Source of the DNA: Alphaproteobacteria bacterium UBA7314
GTDB lineage: Bacteria > Pseudomonadota > Alphaproteobacteria > MPNO01 > UBA830
Assembly: GCA_002471575.1 (NCBI GenBank)
Contig: DKQG01000040.1
Coordinates: 20,933 to 77,140, forward strand
Direction of reading: 5' to 3'
Length of the DNA: 56,208 bases
The position numbers and the translations under genes were made by a program. Below are positions 8,404 through 17,350 of this stretch, piece after piece (the stretch's first letter is position 1; the number at the start of each line of letters is the position of its first letter). Under the pieces are notes generated by a model that did not search any database, was not told the DNA's origin, and worked only from the letters and a program-made list of their open reading frames with translations.

Positions 8404-9171
8404 TCAGGCGGTTACGTTAAACGCGACGGATCCCAGCCCTTCGACCGTGTTGCGAACATTGACTCCCGGCCGCAGCGCTTCCGCGGCGGTCGCGCCGCCG
8501 GCCATGACGATCCAGCCCGCTTCGAGACGTTCTCCGGATTCCGCGGTGAGACGTGCCGCAGCGACGAGCGACCGGACAGGATGGCCCAGGATCGCGGCGG
8601 AAGAGCCAATCTGCACCGGGCGGCCATTGAATTCCATCACCATCCCGAGATTGTCGAGATTGGAGTCCGGCGGGCACCACGGACCAACCACGAAACTGGA
8701 CGACGACGCATTGTCTGCAACCACGTCTTCTAGCGAGAATTTGAAATTCTTGTATCGGGAATCAATGATTTCCATCGCCGCAGCGACTCCATCCACAGCG
8801 GAAAGTGCTTCCGCCGCCGTGCAGGGATAACCCAGCGGACGCTTCAGCAGAAAAGCGATTTCAGGTTCGACGCGCGGGTGGACGTAGTTTTTGATCGAGA
8901 TGGTATCCCCGTCTTCGACCATCATCTGATCGGTCAGGCGGCCCCAGATCATGTCGTTCAGATCCATCTGCACCATCTTGGCGCGGCTGGTGAAGCCCAT
9001 TTTCATGCCGTTGCGCTTCTCGCCCCGATCTAGACGCCGCTGGATCGACGCGGCCTGTATGTCATAGGCATCGTCCAGAGTATACTTGGTGTTTTCGGAC
9101 AGCTGACGCGTTGCGCGGGCCCTGTGGGCAGCGTTGTCCAGCGTGCGTGCGAGTTTGGCGATTTCCACCAT
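8404..9171 (-). CDS. 2-oxo-3-hexenedioate (4-oxalocrotonate) decarboxylase-like
   Basis: The 255-residue protein belongs to the hydratase/decarboxylase branch of the FAH superfamily. It matches DmpH-type decarboxylases more closely than hydratases: KMGFTSRAKMVQM, the metal-binding EPEIAFLL, IDSRYKNFKF, VVADNASSSSFV and the GLGSV end. The reaction is decarboxylation of the keto form of 2-hydroxymuconate to 2-hydroxypenta-2,4-dienoate. It is the last gene of the lower meta-cleavage operon, 2 bases after the aldolase gene, and ends 3 bases from the convergent PdxA-like gene. Confidence 0.82.
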   Translation of the reverse strand: MVEIAKLARTLDNAAHRARATRQLSENTKYTLDDAYDIQAASIQRRLDRGEKRNGMKMGFTSRAKMVQMDLNDMIWGRLTDQMMVEDGDTISIKNYVHPRVEPEIAFLLKRPLGYPCTAAEALSAVDGVAAAMEIIDSRYKNFKFSLEDVVADNASSSSFVVGPWCPPDSNLDNLGMVMEFNGRPVQIGSSAAILGHPVRSLVAAARLTAESGERLEAGWIVMAGGATAAEALRPGVNVRNTVEGLGSVAFNVTA

Positions 9172-9173
9172 GA

Positions 9174-10226
9174 TTATTCTCCCTTGCCGGTGGCGTCGCC
9201 GCCGTCCCGTTCCTTGATCATATCCAGCGCCACGTCGACGATCATATCTTCCTGGCCGCCGACCATGCGGCGATTGCCCAGTTCGATCAGAATATCGCGC
9301 GTATCGACGCCATAGGTTTCCGATGCGGTTTCCGCGTGGCGCAGGAAGCTCGAATAAACCCCGGCGTAACCGAGCGAGAGCGTTTCCCGGTCGACCCGCA
9401 CAGGACGGTCCTGCAGCGGACGGACCAGTTCTTCCGCAGCGTCCATCAACCCGAACAGATCGCAGCCGTGGTTGAGCCCCATCCGATCCGCCACGGCGAT
9501 GAAGATCTCAAGCGGTGCGTTGCCCGCGCCCGCGCCCATGCCTGCGAGAGACGCATCGACCCGTGTACAGCCGTGTTCAAGCGCAACAATGGAATTCGAA
9601 ATGCCGAAGGACAGATTGTGATGGGCGTGAATGCCTGTCTCGGTTTCCGGTTTCAGCACGTCGTTGAACGCCTTGAACCGGTCGGCGACGTCTTGCACCA
9701 GCAGCGCGCCGCCGGAATCCGTTACGTAGACGCAGTGCGCCCCGTACTCTTCCATCAGCAGCGCCTGCTCGGCCAGTTTATCCGGCGGGTTCATATGCGC
9801 CATCATCAGAAAACCGGCGACATCCATGCCCAGGTTGCGGGCATATTCGATGTGCTGTTTGGAGACATCGGCCTCGGTACAATGCGTCGCCACGCGAACG
9901 GACCTCGCACCCGCTTCGTAGGCTTCGCGCAGATCTTCCACGGTGCCGATCCCCGGCAGTAACAGCGTTGCCAGCTTCGCGTGCTCCAGAACGCTGGCCG
10001 CGGCTTCGATATAGTCGAGGTCGGTTTCCTTGGCAAAACCGTAGTTGAACGACATGCCAGCTAGTCCGTCGCCATGGGCGACTTCGATGGAGGACACTTT
10101 GGCGTCGTCCAAGGCCTTGCATATCGCCTTGATATGATCGAGACCGTACTGATGGCGAATGGCGTGCATTCCGTCACGAAGCGTAACGTCCTGCACATAG
10201 ATTTTTTTCTCTGTGTCGATGGCCAT
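9174..10226 (-). CDS. 4-hydroxy-2-oxovalerate aldolase
   Basis: The 350-residue class II aldolase is of the DmpG/MhpE type. The HMG-CoA-lyase-like barrel begins VQDVTLRDGMHAIRHQ, with the R and D of TLRDG in the active site and the metal histidines in HAHHNLSFG. It cleaves 4-hydroxy-2-oxovalerate to pyruvate and acetaldehyde. It forms a channelling complex with the acylating acetaldehyde dehydrogenase, whose gene lies 10 bases upstream. Confidence 0.95.
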   Translation of the reverse strand: MAIDTEKKIYVQDVTLRDGMHAIRHQYGLDHIKAICKALDDAKVSSIEVAHGDGLAGMSFNYGFAKETDLDYIEAAASVLEHAKLATLLLPGIGTVEDLREAYEAGARSVRVATHCTEADVSKQHIEYARNLGMDVAGFLMMAHMNPPDKLAEQALLMEEYGAHCVYVTDSGGALLVQDVADRFKAFNDVLKPETETGIHAHHNLSFGISNSIVALEHGCTRVDASLAGMGAGAGNAPLEIFIAVADRMGLNHGCDLFGLMDAAEELVRPLQDRPVRVDRETLSLGYAGVYSSFLRHAETASETYGVDTRDILIELGNRRMVGGQEDMIVDVALDMIKERDGGDATGKGE

Positions 10227-10236
10227 GGCTGCGCTC

Positions 10237-11172
10237 CTAAACGGTCGCCATGCGGCGTTCTATCACGCGTTCCGCGGTCTGAAGCGCGGCGGAAGTCATG
10301 ATATCCAGATTACCCGCATATTTCGGCAGGTAGTGTCCGGCGCCCTCTACTTCGAGGAATATGGAAGACTTGATGCCCTGAAAATCACCACGACCCGGAA
10401 TGTACAGCGGATTATTGGATCCGAAGCGTTCGAACTGCACTTCCTGCTTCAGGCGGTAGCCCGGCACGTAGCTCTGTACTTCCTTGACCATCTCTTCCAC
10501 CGATTCCGCAATCTTTTCCTGGTCGGTATCGTCCGACAGAGTGTAGACGGTATCGCGCATCACCAGCGGCGGTTCCGCCGGGTTCAGGACGATGATCGCC
10601 TTACCCTGGGCCGCGCCGCCGACGACTTCCAGGCCTTTCGACGTGGTTTCGGTAAACTCGTCGATATTGGCGCGCGTCCCCGGACCCGCCGATTTCGACG
10701 AGATCGACGCAACGATTTCCGCATACTGAACCGTGGCCACACGATTGACGGCATGTACCATCGGGATAGTGGCCTGGCCACCGCAGGTGACCATGTTGAT
10801 GTTGTTAGCGTCGAGATGCTGGTCCGCGTTGACCACAGGCACCACATAAGGGCCGACCGCCGCGGGCGTCAGATCAATGATGACCTTGCCATCCTTTTCG
10901 CAGAGTGCCGCGTTGTGTTTGTGGGCGCCAGCCGATGTGGCGTCGAAGACGAGAACGATGTCTTTCCATTCCGGCATTTTCGTCAGCCCGTCGAGACCTT
11001 CATGCGTGGTCGCCACGCCGATCTTGGCGGCGCGCGCGAGGCCGTCCGAGTCCGGATCGATCCCCACCATCGCGCCCATCTCGAGCGTGTCCGACGTGCG
11101 CATAATCTTGATCATCAGATCGGTGCCGATGTTGCCGGAACCGACGATTGCGACTTTTGCTTTGCTTGCCAT
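10237..11172 (-). CDS. Acetaldehyde dehydrogenase (acylating)
   Basis: The 311-residue protein is of the DmpF/MhpF type. The N-terminal NAD motif is VGSGNIGTDL and the catalytic cysteine lies in NMVTCGGQATIPMVHA. It converts acetaldehyde plus CoA to acetyl-CoA and partners with the aldolase encoded next. Together they feed pyruvate and acetyl-CoA from meta-cleavage into central metabolism. It lies 19 bases after the hydratase gene in the same operon. Confidence 0.95.
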   Translation of the reverse strand: MASKAKVAIVGSGNIGTDLMIKIMRTSDTLEMGAMVGIDPDSDGLARAAKIGVATTHEGLDGLTKMPEWKDIVLVFDATSAGAHKHNAALCEKDGKVIIDLTPAAVGPYVVPVVNADQHLDANNINMVTCGGQATIPMVHAVNRVATVQYAEIVASISSKSAGPGTRANIDEFTETTSKGLEVVGGAAQGKAIIVLNPAEPPLVMRDTVYTLSDDTDQEKIAESVEEMVKEVQSYVPGYRLKQEVQFERFGSNNPLYIPGRGDFQGIKSSIFLEVEGAGHYLPKYAGNLDIMTSAALQTAERVIERRMATV

Positions 11173-11191
11173 TGGGGTTCTCCGGATAGAA

Positions 11192-11986
11192 TCAGTCGGA
11201 AAAGGCGGCGCGGACGCTGCCCAGTCCTGAAATGCGCGCCTCGATCACCTCGCCCGGACCGATGGGAGCCATGGGACCCAACGCGCCGGTCATGATGATG
11301 TCGCCGGCCGACAGCGGCATCCCGACATCGACCATCTTGCGTGCCAGCCAGACGGCGGCGTTAAGCGGATTGCCAAGGCAGGCGACGCCGGCGCCCACCG
11401 AGACCTGCTCGCCCTTGTTCTCCATCACCATGCCGCAAATGCGTAGATCAATATCATCCAGCAACACTGGGCGGGTGCCGAGAACAATCATGCCGGACGA
11501 CGCATTGTCGGCAATGGTATCGAGAATGTTGATGTCCCACTTGGCGATGCGGCTGCCGACAACCTCGATGGCGGGCAGGGCATATGCGGTCGCGTCGATC
11601 AGGTCGAGGAGCGTGATCTGTTCGCCATCCAGATCGTCCGCGAGGACTAGAGCGACCTCCGCTTCGGCCTTGGGTTGGGAAACGGCGCTGAAATTGATCT
11701 CGTCGCCGTCCACCACAGCCATATCGGCGTAAATTATGCCGTAATCCGGCTGGTCGACGCCCAGCTGCGTCTGCACCGCCTTGGCGGTCAGGCCGATCTT
11801 ACGGCCGATGACCCGGCGGCCTTCCTTGATCCAGATATCCGTGTTGGTCTGCTGAACCGCATAAGCCGCCTCCAGATCGCCTTTCGGCAGAGAATCACGG
11901 ATGGGTTTGATGGTTTTTCCGTTTTTCCATGCGTTGCGGATCTTACGCGCCGCGTCGGTGATCGCCTTTTCTTTCTTGGTTGCCAT
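11192..11986 (-). CDS. 2-oxopent-4-enoate hydratase-like
   Basis: The 264-residue protein is of the DmpE/MhpD type. Its features are RVIGRKIGLTAKAVQTQLGV, the metal ligands in AEAEVALVL, DTIADNASSGMIVLG and a C-terminal SGLGSVRAAF. It hydrates 2-hydroxypenta-2,4-dienoate to 4-hydroxy-2-oxovalerate. The start MATKKEK at 11986 was chosen because the longer frame up to 12193 overlaps the dehydrogenase gene and is low-complexity shadow. It sits 11 bases after the dehydrogenase gene. Confidence 0.88.
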   Translation of the reverse strand: MATKKEKAITDAARKIRNAWKNGKTIKPIRDSLPKGDLEAAYAVQQTNTDIWIKEGRRVIGRKIGLTAKAVQTQLGVDQPDYGIIYADMAVVDGDEINFSAVSQPKAEAEVALVLADDLDGEQITLLDLIDATAYALPAIEVVGSRIAKWDINILDTIADNASSGMIVLGTRPVLLDDIDLRICGMVMENKGEQVSVGAGVACLGNPLNAAVWLARKMVDVGMPLSAGDIIMTGALGPMAPIGPGEVIEARISGLGSVRAAFSD

Positions 11987-11997
11987 CGTCGGCGCTC

Positions 11998-13476
11998 CTA
12001 CAGCTTGATGCAGATGTTTTTCTGCTCGGAATAAAAATTGAGCGCGTGCTGACCGCCTTCGCGCCCGAAACCGGACAGACCCATGCCGCCGAAAGGCGTC
12101 CGCAGATCCCGCAGGAACCAACAATTCACCCAGTTTATGCCGGCCTCCATCTGCTGTGCCACGCGGTGCGCACGGGCGAGGTTGGTTGTCCACACGGTGG
12201 AGGCAAGGCCGTATTCGGTGTCGTTCGCCATCTCAACCGCCTCTTCTTCCGTGTCGAAGGGGGTGATATGGCAGACGGGGCCAAAGATCTCTTCCTTCTG
12301 AATACGTGTGTCCTCGCCCAGCCCGGTGAAGATGGTCGGCTCCACGAAGGCCCCGCCGTCGCGTTCGTCCCCGAACTCGGGAATGCCGCCGCCGGTGATG
12401 ACTTCAGCACCCAGTTCCTTTGCGAGATCGTAATAGCCTTTGACCTTGTCGCGGTGCTCATGACTGATCAGCGGACCCATCTGGGTGTCCGCGTCTTCGG
12501 GGCGGCCCAGTTTCATGGCCTCGGCCTTTTCCTTCAGGGTGGAGATGAATTTGTCGAAAATCGGCCGTTCGACATAAACGCGCTCCGAGCACAGGCAGAC
12601 CTGGCCGCAATTTGCGAAGACGGACCGCACGGTGCCTTCGATCGCCGCGTCGAAATCGGCATCCGCGAATACGATGGAGGGGTTCTTGCCGCCCAGTTCG
12701 AAAGACAGTGCTTTCACGTTCTCCGAGGCCGCTCGCATGATCGCGCCACCGGTTGTCGTCTCGCCGGTGAACGTGATGGCGTCGATGCCCTTGTGCGTGG
12801 TCATAAACTCGCCGGCCGAGTTGGGACCGAACCCGTGAACGACGTTGAACGCGCCGTCCGGCATGCCGGCTTCTTTCATCACCTCCGCCAGCATGGTCGC
12901 TGTGGTCGGCGTTTCTTCCGACGGCTTCAGAATAACTGCGTTGCCGGATGACATCGCCGGGGCAAGTTTCCAAGTGGACAACAGCAAAGGAAGATTCCAC
13001 GGACTGATTACGCCCACCACGCCGTGCGGCTGACGGACCGAGTAATTGATCGCGCCCGCGCCGTCCGGCGTATCCTGCTGATAGGCCTCCGTTCCGACCG
13101 ATTTGATCAGATCGGCGAAAACGCGGAAATTGGCTGCACCCCGCGGAATGTCCACATGGCTGGCGAGAGAGCGGGGCTTGCCGGTATCCAGCGTTTCCGC
13201 TTCGATGAATTCGTCTGCCCGGGCGTCGATGCCGTCGGCCACGGCATACAGGATTTTGCAGCGTTCCTCGACCGGCATTTTGCCCCAGACTTCCTTGTAG
13301 GCTTTACGTGCCGCGACGACGGCCTGGTCCACCATGTCCTTGGTCGCCTCGTGCACGTGGCTGAGCAGCGTGCCGTCGACCGGTGTGGTGTTTTCGAACG
13401 TATTACCGCTGCCGACGAATTCGCCGCCGATGAAATTCTTCAGTTCGCGGATGTTGCCTGAGTCTTCTGGAGCCAT
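11998..13476 (-). CDS. 2-hydroxymuconic (or 2-aminomuconic) semialdehyde dehydrogenase-like
   Basis: The 492-residue aldehyde dehydrogenase heads the lower meta-cleavage operon. The catalytic glutamate is in FELGGKNPSIVF and the nucleophilic cysteine in NCGQVCLCSERVYVER, and the NAD motif is FTGETTTGGAI. Overall style is DmpC/XylG. It oxidises a ring-opened semialdehyde to the dicarboxylate that the decarboxylase, hydratase and aldolase then process. The same enzyme class serves 2-aminomuconate routes, so the ring substrate is open. The start is the ATG at 13476, with GGGAG just upstream. Confidence 0.9.
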   Translation of the reverse strand: MAPEDSGNIRELKNFIGGEFVGSGNTFENTTPVDGTLLSHVHEATKDMVDQAVVAARKAYKEVWGKMPVEERCKILYAVADGIDARADEFIEAETLDTGKPRSLASHVDIPRGAANFRVFADLIKSVGTEAYQQDTPDGAGAINYSVRQPHGVVGVISPWNLPLLLSTWKLAPAMSSGNAVILKPSEETPTTATMLAEVMKEAGMPDGAFNVVHGFGPNSAGEFMTTHKGIDAITFTGETTTGGAIMRAASENVKALSFELGGKNPSIVFADADFDAAIEGTVRSVFANCGQVCLCSERVYVERPIFDKFISTLKEKAEAMKLGRPEDADTQMGPLISHEHRDKVKGYYDLAKELGAEVITGGGIPEFGDERDGGAFVEPTIFTGLGEDTRIQKEEIFGPVCHITPFDTEEEAVEMANDTEYGLASTVWTTNLARAHRVAQQMEAGINWVNCWFLRDLRTPFGGMGLSGFGREGGQHALNFYSEQKNICIKL

Positions 13477-13581
13477 GTCATTCTCCCTTGTCGGTCACCT
13501 AGGACCGTGTGCATCTTGATCGCCCTTCGACAACAGGTTTTGCGGCAGGGCCGGGACCAAGTCAAGGCGATGCCGGAATAC

Positions 13582-13611
13582 AAAAAAGGCGGGGGAAACC
13601 CAGCCCTTTTT
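13582..13611 (-). terminator. Probable intrinsic terminator
   Basis: An A-tract and GGCGGG (13582-13594) pair imperfectly with CCCAGCC and a T-run (13598-13611), with one bulged A. It can act in either direction. It sits just downstream of the dienelactone hydrolase remnant (minus strand) and upstream of the dehydrogenase operon, so it would insulate that operon from the TauE/Mo operon. Confidence 0.5.
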
Positions 13612-13636
13612 GCGATTTTTTAACTCGTGGCGGGAT

Positions 13637-13762
13637 TTACGCCGCGCCGTGCTTTTTCAGGAACTCGGAGAGGCGTTTCCAGCCGTCCTTGGCGGCTGCC
13701 TCGCGATAACTCGGCCGGTAATCGACATGGAAAGCATGCGGCGCGTAACCTTGGATTCCAGC
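13637..13762 (-). pseudogene. C-terminal remnant of a dienelactone hydrolase family protein
   Basis: The minus strand encodes a clear family C terminus ending at the stop 13637-13639: YAPHAFHVDYRPSYREAAAK, then DGWKRL and a short KKHG tail. The His of APHAF is the catalytic histidine of dienelactone hydrolases. Upstream of about 13762 the frame loses similarity, and no N-terminal domain or nucleophile motif is seen, so this is a truncated remnant of about 41 codons. Dienelactone hydrolases act in ortho-cleavage of chlorinated or substituted aromatics. In the rest of the gap (13477-13906) I see only the terminator at 13582-13611. Confidence 0.65.
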
Positions 13763-13906
13763 GTCAGGCTGACGAGTTCGAAATCGTTGAGCGTATCGGT
13801 TGGTGTGTTGTCGAGTGGCAAGATTAGCTCCCTGCCTAAATTAACCGTAACTGGAATACACGCTATACGTCGGTCCGATCCGTCGCGGATCAAACCCACG
13901 CGTCGT

Positions 13907-14374
13907 TTAACCGCCTAGTTCGAAAATCGCTTCTATTTCCATGCAGAACTGTCGTGGCAGTTCGAACATGCCGACCGCCGATCGCGCATGCTGTCCGGCT
14001 TCCGGTCCAAACAGTTCGTAGAACAGGTCCGATGCGCCATCGATAACCGCGAACTGCCGGTCAAAACCTGGGGCCGAATTCACCATTCCGGTCACTTTCA
14101 CCACCTGTGTGACGCGGTCGAGCGAACCGAGTTCGTTTTCGACCGACGCCAGAATACTGAGAGCCGTGGCCCGGGCCGATGCATGGGCTTCTTCCTCCGA
14201 GATGTCGGCGCCAACCTTGCCGCGCACCTTGACCCCGAAGTCCTCCGGTGGCGGATGTCCCGATGTGTAAAGGAGATATTGCGACACGACGCAACCTGTG
14301 CGGTTCTCGCTTGGATAGACAAACGGTTCGGGCATTTCCAACCCCAGTTTGTCGAGACGTTCGCGAATTCTCAT
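13907..14374 (-). CDS. RidA/YjgF/UK114-like protein
   Basis: The 155-residue protein belongs to the larger YjgF-like subgroup: LYTSGHPPP, ARATALSILASVENELGSLD, KVTGMVNSAPGF, and HARSAVGM...P.... EIEAIFE. Classical RidA deaminates reactive enamines or imines, but this subgroup has no firm function. Its ATG overlaps the stop of the molybdopterin oxidoreductase gene by 4 bases (14371-14374), so the two are translationally coupled. This start was chosen over one at 14425 for that reason. A 2-aminomuconate deaminase role was considered and judged weak. Confidence 0.85.
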   Translation of the reverse strand: MRIRERLDKLGLEMPEPFVYPSENRTGCVVSQYLLYTSGHPPPEDFGVKVRGKVGADISEEEAHASARATALSILASVENELGSLDRVTQVVKVTGMVNSAPGFDRQFAVIDGASDLFYELFGPEAGQHARSAVGMFELPRQFCMEIEAIFELGG

Positions 14375-16536
14375 GCCGTTTCCCGCATTGGTATTTCGCT
14401 TTCCGGTACAGGCGTCACGCGGCACGGTAATCCGCGTGTGTCCGCCGATCCCGTTACCGGATCCCAGGGGCCGTCATAGGACAGTGCAACGTTGACGTTG
14501 ACATCCAGCGCACCTTTTTCCGGGCCGTCGGCTTCCGGCAGCCACCAGCCCATGCCGGTGCGGACGGTGCCGGTGTCTGTCTCGGGCGTGACCGCCACCT
14601 TGAGCTTGCAGGCTCCCTTTAAACCGGCGGTTTCGACCGCGACCCAGTCGCCGTCGGAGAGGTCGAACCGGTGCGCGTCGTCCGGGTGGACCTGAAGAAG
14701 CGGAAACGGGGACACTTTCCGGGCCCAGGCCTGATCGCGATAGCGCGAATGATGATAGGTCTTTTCCCGCGCGCCGGTGATCAGGATCAGAGGGAAATTC
14801 CGCTTTTCTGACGCGTTCGATTGTTCGGCGCGGGGCGTTTCATAGCCGGGCAGGGGATCGACCCCGATGTCGTCCAGCATTTGGGACCAGAGTTCGATTT
14901 TGCCGGAGGGCGTCCTGAACCCGGCCTCTTCGAAATTGCCGAGACTGAAATCGAACGGCGCCCAGCCTTGTTTCTTGAGCAGATACCAGTCGATTTCGTC
15001 ACCCAGCAGATATTCGTTGAAATCCTGCTTGGTCTCCCAGGGGAAAAATTTACGCGTATCGATACCGCGGGATTCCAGTCGTCGTGCAAGGTCGGTGGTG
15101 AAATCGAAATCTGTTCGCGCCTCGCCCTCCGGGGCCTTGACCGGATTGGTGTAGCAGACGATCTGCGCCGAGGGCTCTAGGGAAACTTCCTCTTCCTCAA
15201 GCCCCGTCGTCTTGGGGAGTACGATATCGGCTACTTCCGAGGTCGGCGTCATCATGTGCGACGCCACGGCCAGGAAATCGAGCGAATTAAGGGCTGCGAG
15301 GACCTTGCGCGTATCGGGATAGGTCACCGCGATGTTGACACCGGACACATACATCGCCCGCACCGGATAGGGCTTGCCGGTCAGGATTGCATCCAGCGCT
15401 GTCGGATTGTGGACCGATGTCTGCCAGCCTTTAGGGCCCGCCCAAAGCGGAAAGGCGTCCGTACCCAGCGCTTTTTCCGCCACTGCCGGCAGCAGCGCGA
15501 ATTCGGGATCGTGCAGGATATCGATGTAATTGCGGAACCCGCGTGGCCGCTTGACGCGGATATTGCCACCCCGGCGATCGATATTTCCGGTGATCGCGAC
15601 CAGACAGTGAAATGCCCGAAAGGTCTGAACGCCGTTGGCGAACGCATCGATCCCGTGACCTGATACGAAACAGGACGGGCCGTCCGAATACAGCCGCGCC
15701 GCTGTGACAATGTCATCGGCGGACACGCCTGCCAGTCCCGCAGCACGGGCGGGCATGTATTGGGCGGCGCGCTTTCTCAGCTCATCAAAGCCGGACGTCC
15801 AGTTTTCGACGAAATTCCTGTCGTAGAGATCTTCTTCGATGATCACATGGGTCATCGCCAGCGCAATTGCCGCATCGCTGCCGGGTTTGGGACGCAGCCA
15901 TATATCCGCCAATTTGGCGGCCGGCGTTTCCGCCGGATCGATCACGATGAATTTCGCCCCGTTTTCCTTTACTTTTTTCAGCCCCATCCATTGCACCGGG
16001 TCCGCCGCCGACGGATTGCGTCCGGCGATAAGTGCACAGCGCGTGTTATCGACATCTTCGCCCCCGACGATGCCGAGACCCGTAACTTTGTCCGACAAAG
16101 CCCTGCACCCGCCGCACAGATCCTGGTTCATCATCCAGTTGGGAGACCCGAGCGACCGCATCAGCAGCGCCACCATGGCGCCCCGGCTGAAAAACGCGCT
16201 TGAGACGGCGCCGATCAGAGATTCAGGACCGTGTTCCTCACGTGCCGCCAGCAACCGGTCCGCCATTTCGTCGAGCGCTTCGTCCCAGGAAATCTCGTCC
16301 CACTGGCCGGAGCCCCGCGGGCCGGCGCGGCGCATGGGCCGCGCAATACGGTTCGGGCTATAAGTCAGTTCCGGCAACGCACGTATGCCCTTGACGCAGA
16401 ATGCGCCCTTTGATCCCGGGTGGTCCGGGTTAGGACCGACCCTGGCGGCGTGGCCGTTTTCGAGCGTCACCAGCGAGCCGCATCGCGTACTGCATTCCCA
16501 GCAGGTGCTGGGATATATGCCGTCGGGTTTGGTCAT
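14371..16536 (-). CDS. Molybdopterin (bis-MGD) oxidoreductase with an N-terminal [4Fe-4S] cluster
   Basis: The 721-residue protein of the DMSO reductase superfamily has [4Fe-4S] ligands C12, C15, C19 and C47 (CWECSTRC...FCVKG). It then has the molybdopterin domain and a C-terminal dinucleotide-binding domain containing ITGAREKTYHHSRYRDQ. Cys141 or Cys144 in NQDLCGGCR is the likely Mo/W ligand. No Tat signal is present, so it is cytoplasmic. No electron-transfer or membrane subunit is adjacent. The reaction is unknown. It lies 37 bases after three TauE exporter genes and is coupled to the RidA-like gene. Confidence 0.88.
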   Translation of the reverse strand: MTKPDGIYPSTCWECSTRCGSLVTLENGHAARVGPNPDHPGSKGAFCVKGIRALPELTYSPNRIARPMRRAGPRGSGQWDEISWDEALDEMADRLLAAREEHGPESLIGAVSSAFFSRGAMVALLMRSLGSPNWMMNQDLCGGCRALSDKVTGLGIVGGEDVDNTRCALIAGRNPSAADPVQWMGLKKVKENGAKFIVIDPAETPAAKLADIWLRPKPGSDAAIALAMTHVIIEEDLYDRNFVENWTSGFDELRKRAAQYMPARAAGLAGVSADDIVTAARLYSDGPSCFVSGHGIDAFANGVQTFRAFHCLVAITGNIDRRGGNIRVKRPRGFRNYIDILHDPEFALLPAVAEKALGTDAFPLWAGPKGWQTSVHNPTALDAILTGKPYPVRAMYVSGVNIAVTYPDTRKVLAALNSLDFLAVASHMMTPTSEVADIVLPKTTGLEEEEVSLEPSAQIVCYTNPVKAPEGEARTDFDFTTDLARRLESRGIDTRKFFPWETKQDFNEYLLGDEIDWYLLKKQGWAPFDFSLGNFEEAGFRTPSGKIELWSQMLDDIGVDPLPGYETPRAEQSNASEKRNFPLILITGAREKTYHHSRYRDQAWARKVSPFPLLQVHPDDAHRFDLSDGDWVAVETAGLKGACKLKVAVTPETDTGTVRTGMGWWLPEADGPEKGALDVNVNVALSYDGPWDPVTGSADTRGLPCRVTPVPESEIPMRETA

Positions 16537-16573
16537 GGAAAAAGTCTAGCCGAACTCCGGCGAATGGCAAGTC

Positions 16574-17350
16574 TCAAACAAATCCATCCAGCCAGCCGGC
16601 ATCCAGCGCCGCGCCGATCAGCAGCCGCAGGGCGAGGATTGTCAGTAGCAGCTGAAATATGCGCCTGAACAGTTTTTCCGGCATTCGGGTCAATGCGCGT
16701 TGGCCGACCCAGTTGCCAGCAACCGTCCCCAGGATCATCAGGACGATCAGCGGCAGATAGGCGCCGATGGCCATGCCGACGAAACCGAATGCGACCAGCT
16801 TCGAGATATGGGAAATCGCCATCAGCGTCGCCATGGTGGAGACGTGCACATGCCGGTCGCGGCTCGCATGGGCGATGAACGGAGACAGGAAGGTTCCCGT
16901 CGCACTTACGAAGATGCCGAGAAATGTAGCTGCAGCCCCCAGAATGCCGAACCGCAGCCTCTCTGGCCCGCCAGCGCCGAGCTTCGGGGTGTACAGGACC
17001 ACCAGAATGAATATGCCTAGAATGCCCTGCAGAATTTCAGACGGCAGGGTGGTGAATATCTGCGCGCCAGTGAATGCTCCGACGACCGACCCGATCGCGA
17101 ACGGCACGATCAGATTTTTCTTCACGTAGCGCCACATCATAAACATGCGGCTGGTCCCGGCGCCAAGCTGAATCATGGTATGCATGGGTATCAGCACGCT
17201 AAGGGGGAAGAAGAAGGTCATACTGGCGAGCAACAGCAGTCCGCCCGCGGTTCCGGTGACGGTACCGAGAAAGGTCGTCACGGTCGCCGCGATGACAAGA
17301 GCAACCGTCAGCCAGAAACCGACGTCAGGCACGCCCAGAAAATTTTCCAT
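16574..17350 (-). CDS. TauE/SafE family permease, copy 3 of 3
   Basis: The 258-residue membrane protein has about eight helices in two repeats, with the family-like half-site GTVTGTAGGLLLLASMTFFF and the C-terminal GNWVGQRALTRMPEKLFRR. TauE/SafE proteins are thought to export sulfite, sulfonates or small organic acids. The start is the ATG at 17350, which overlaps the stop of copy 2 by 1 base within an ATGA motif. A much longer frame up to 18079 is shadow of copy 2. It is last of three tandem paralogues and directly precedes the molybdoenzyme gene. Confidence 0.85.
   Translation of the reverse strand: MENFLGVPDVGFWLTVALVIAATVTTFLGTVTGTAGGLLLLASMTFFFPLSVLIPMHTMIQLGAGTSRMFMMWRYVKKNLIVPFAIGSVVGAFTGAQIFTTLPSEILQGILGIFILVVLYTPKLGAGGPERLRFGILGAAATFLGIFVSATGTFLSPFIAHASRDRHVHVSTMATLMAISHISKLVAFGFVGMAIGAYLPLIVLMILGTVAGNWVGQRALTRMPEKLFRRIFQLLLTILALRLLIGAALDAGWLDGFV

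Noticed and set aside
13907..14374. 2-aminomuconate deaminase (AmnD/NbaF) for the RidA-like protein, implying a 3-hydroxyanthranilate pathway
   Set aside because: The sequence belongs to a different, larger YjgF subgroup, lies in a separate operon behind a molybdoenzyme, and no 3-hydroxyanthranilate dioxygenase or ACMS decarboxylase pair is present. The ACMSD-like amidohydrolase at 27739 is not close enough to support it.
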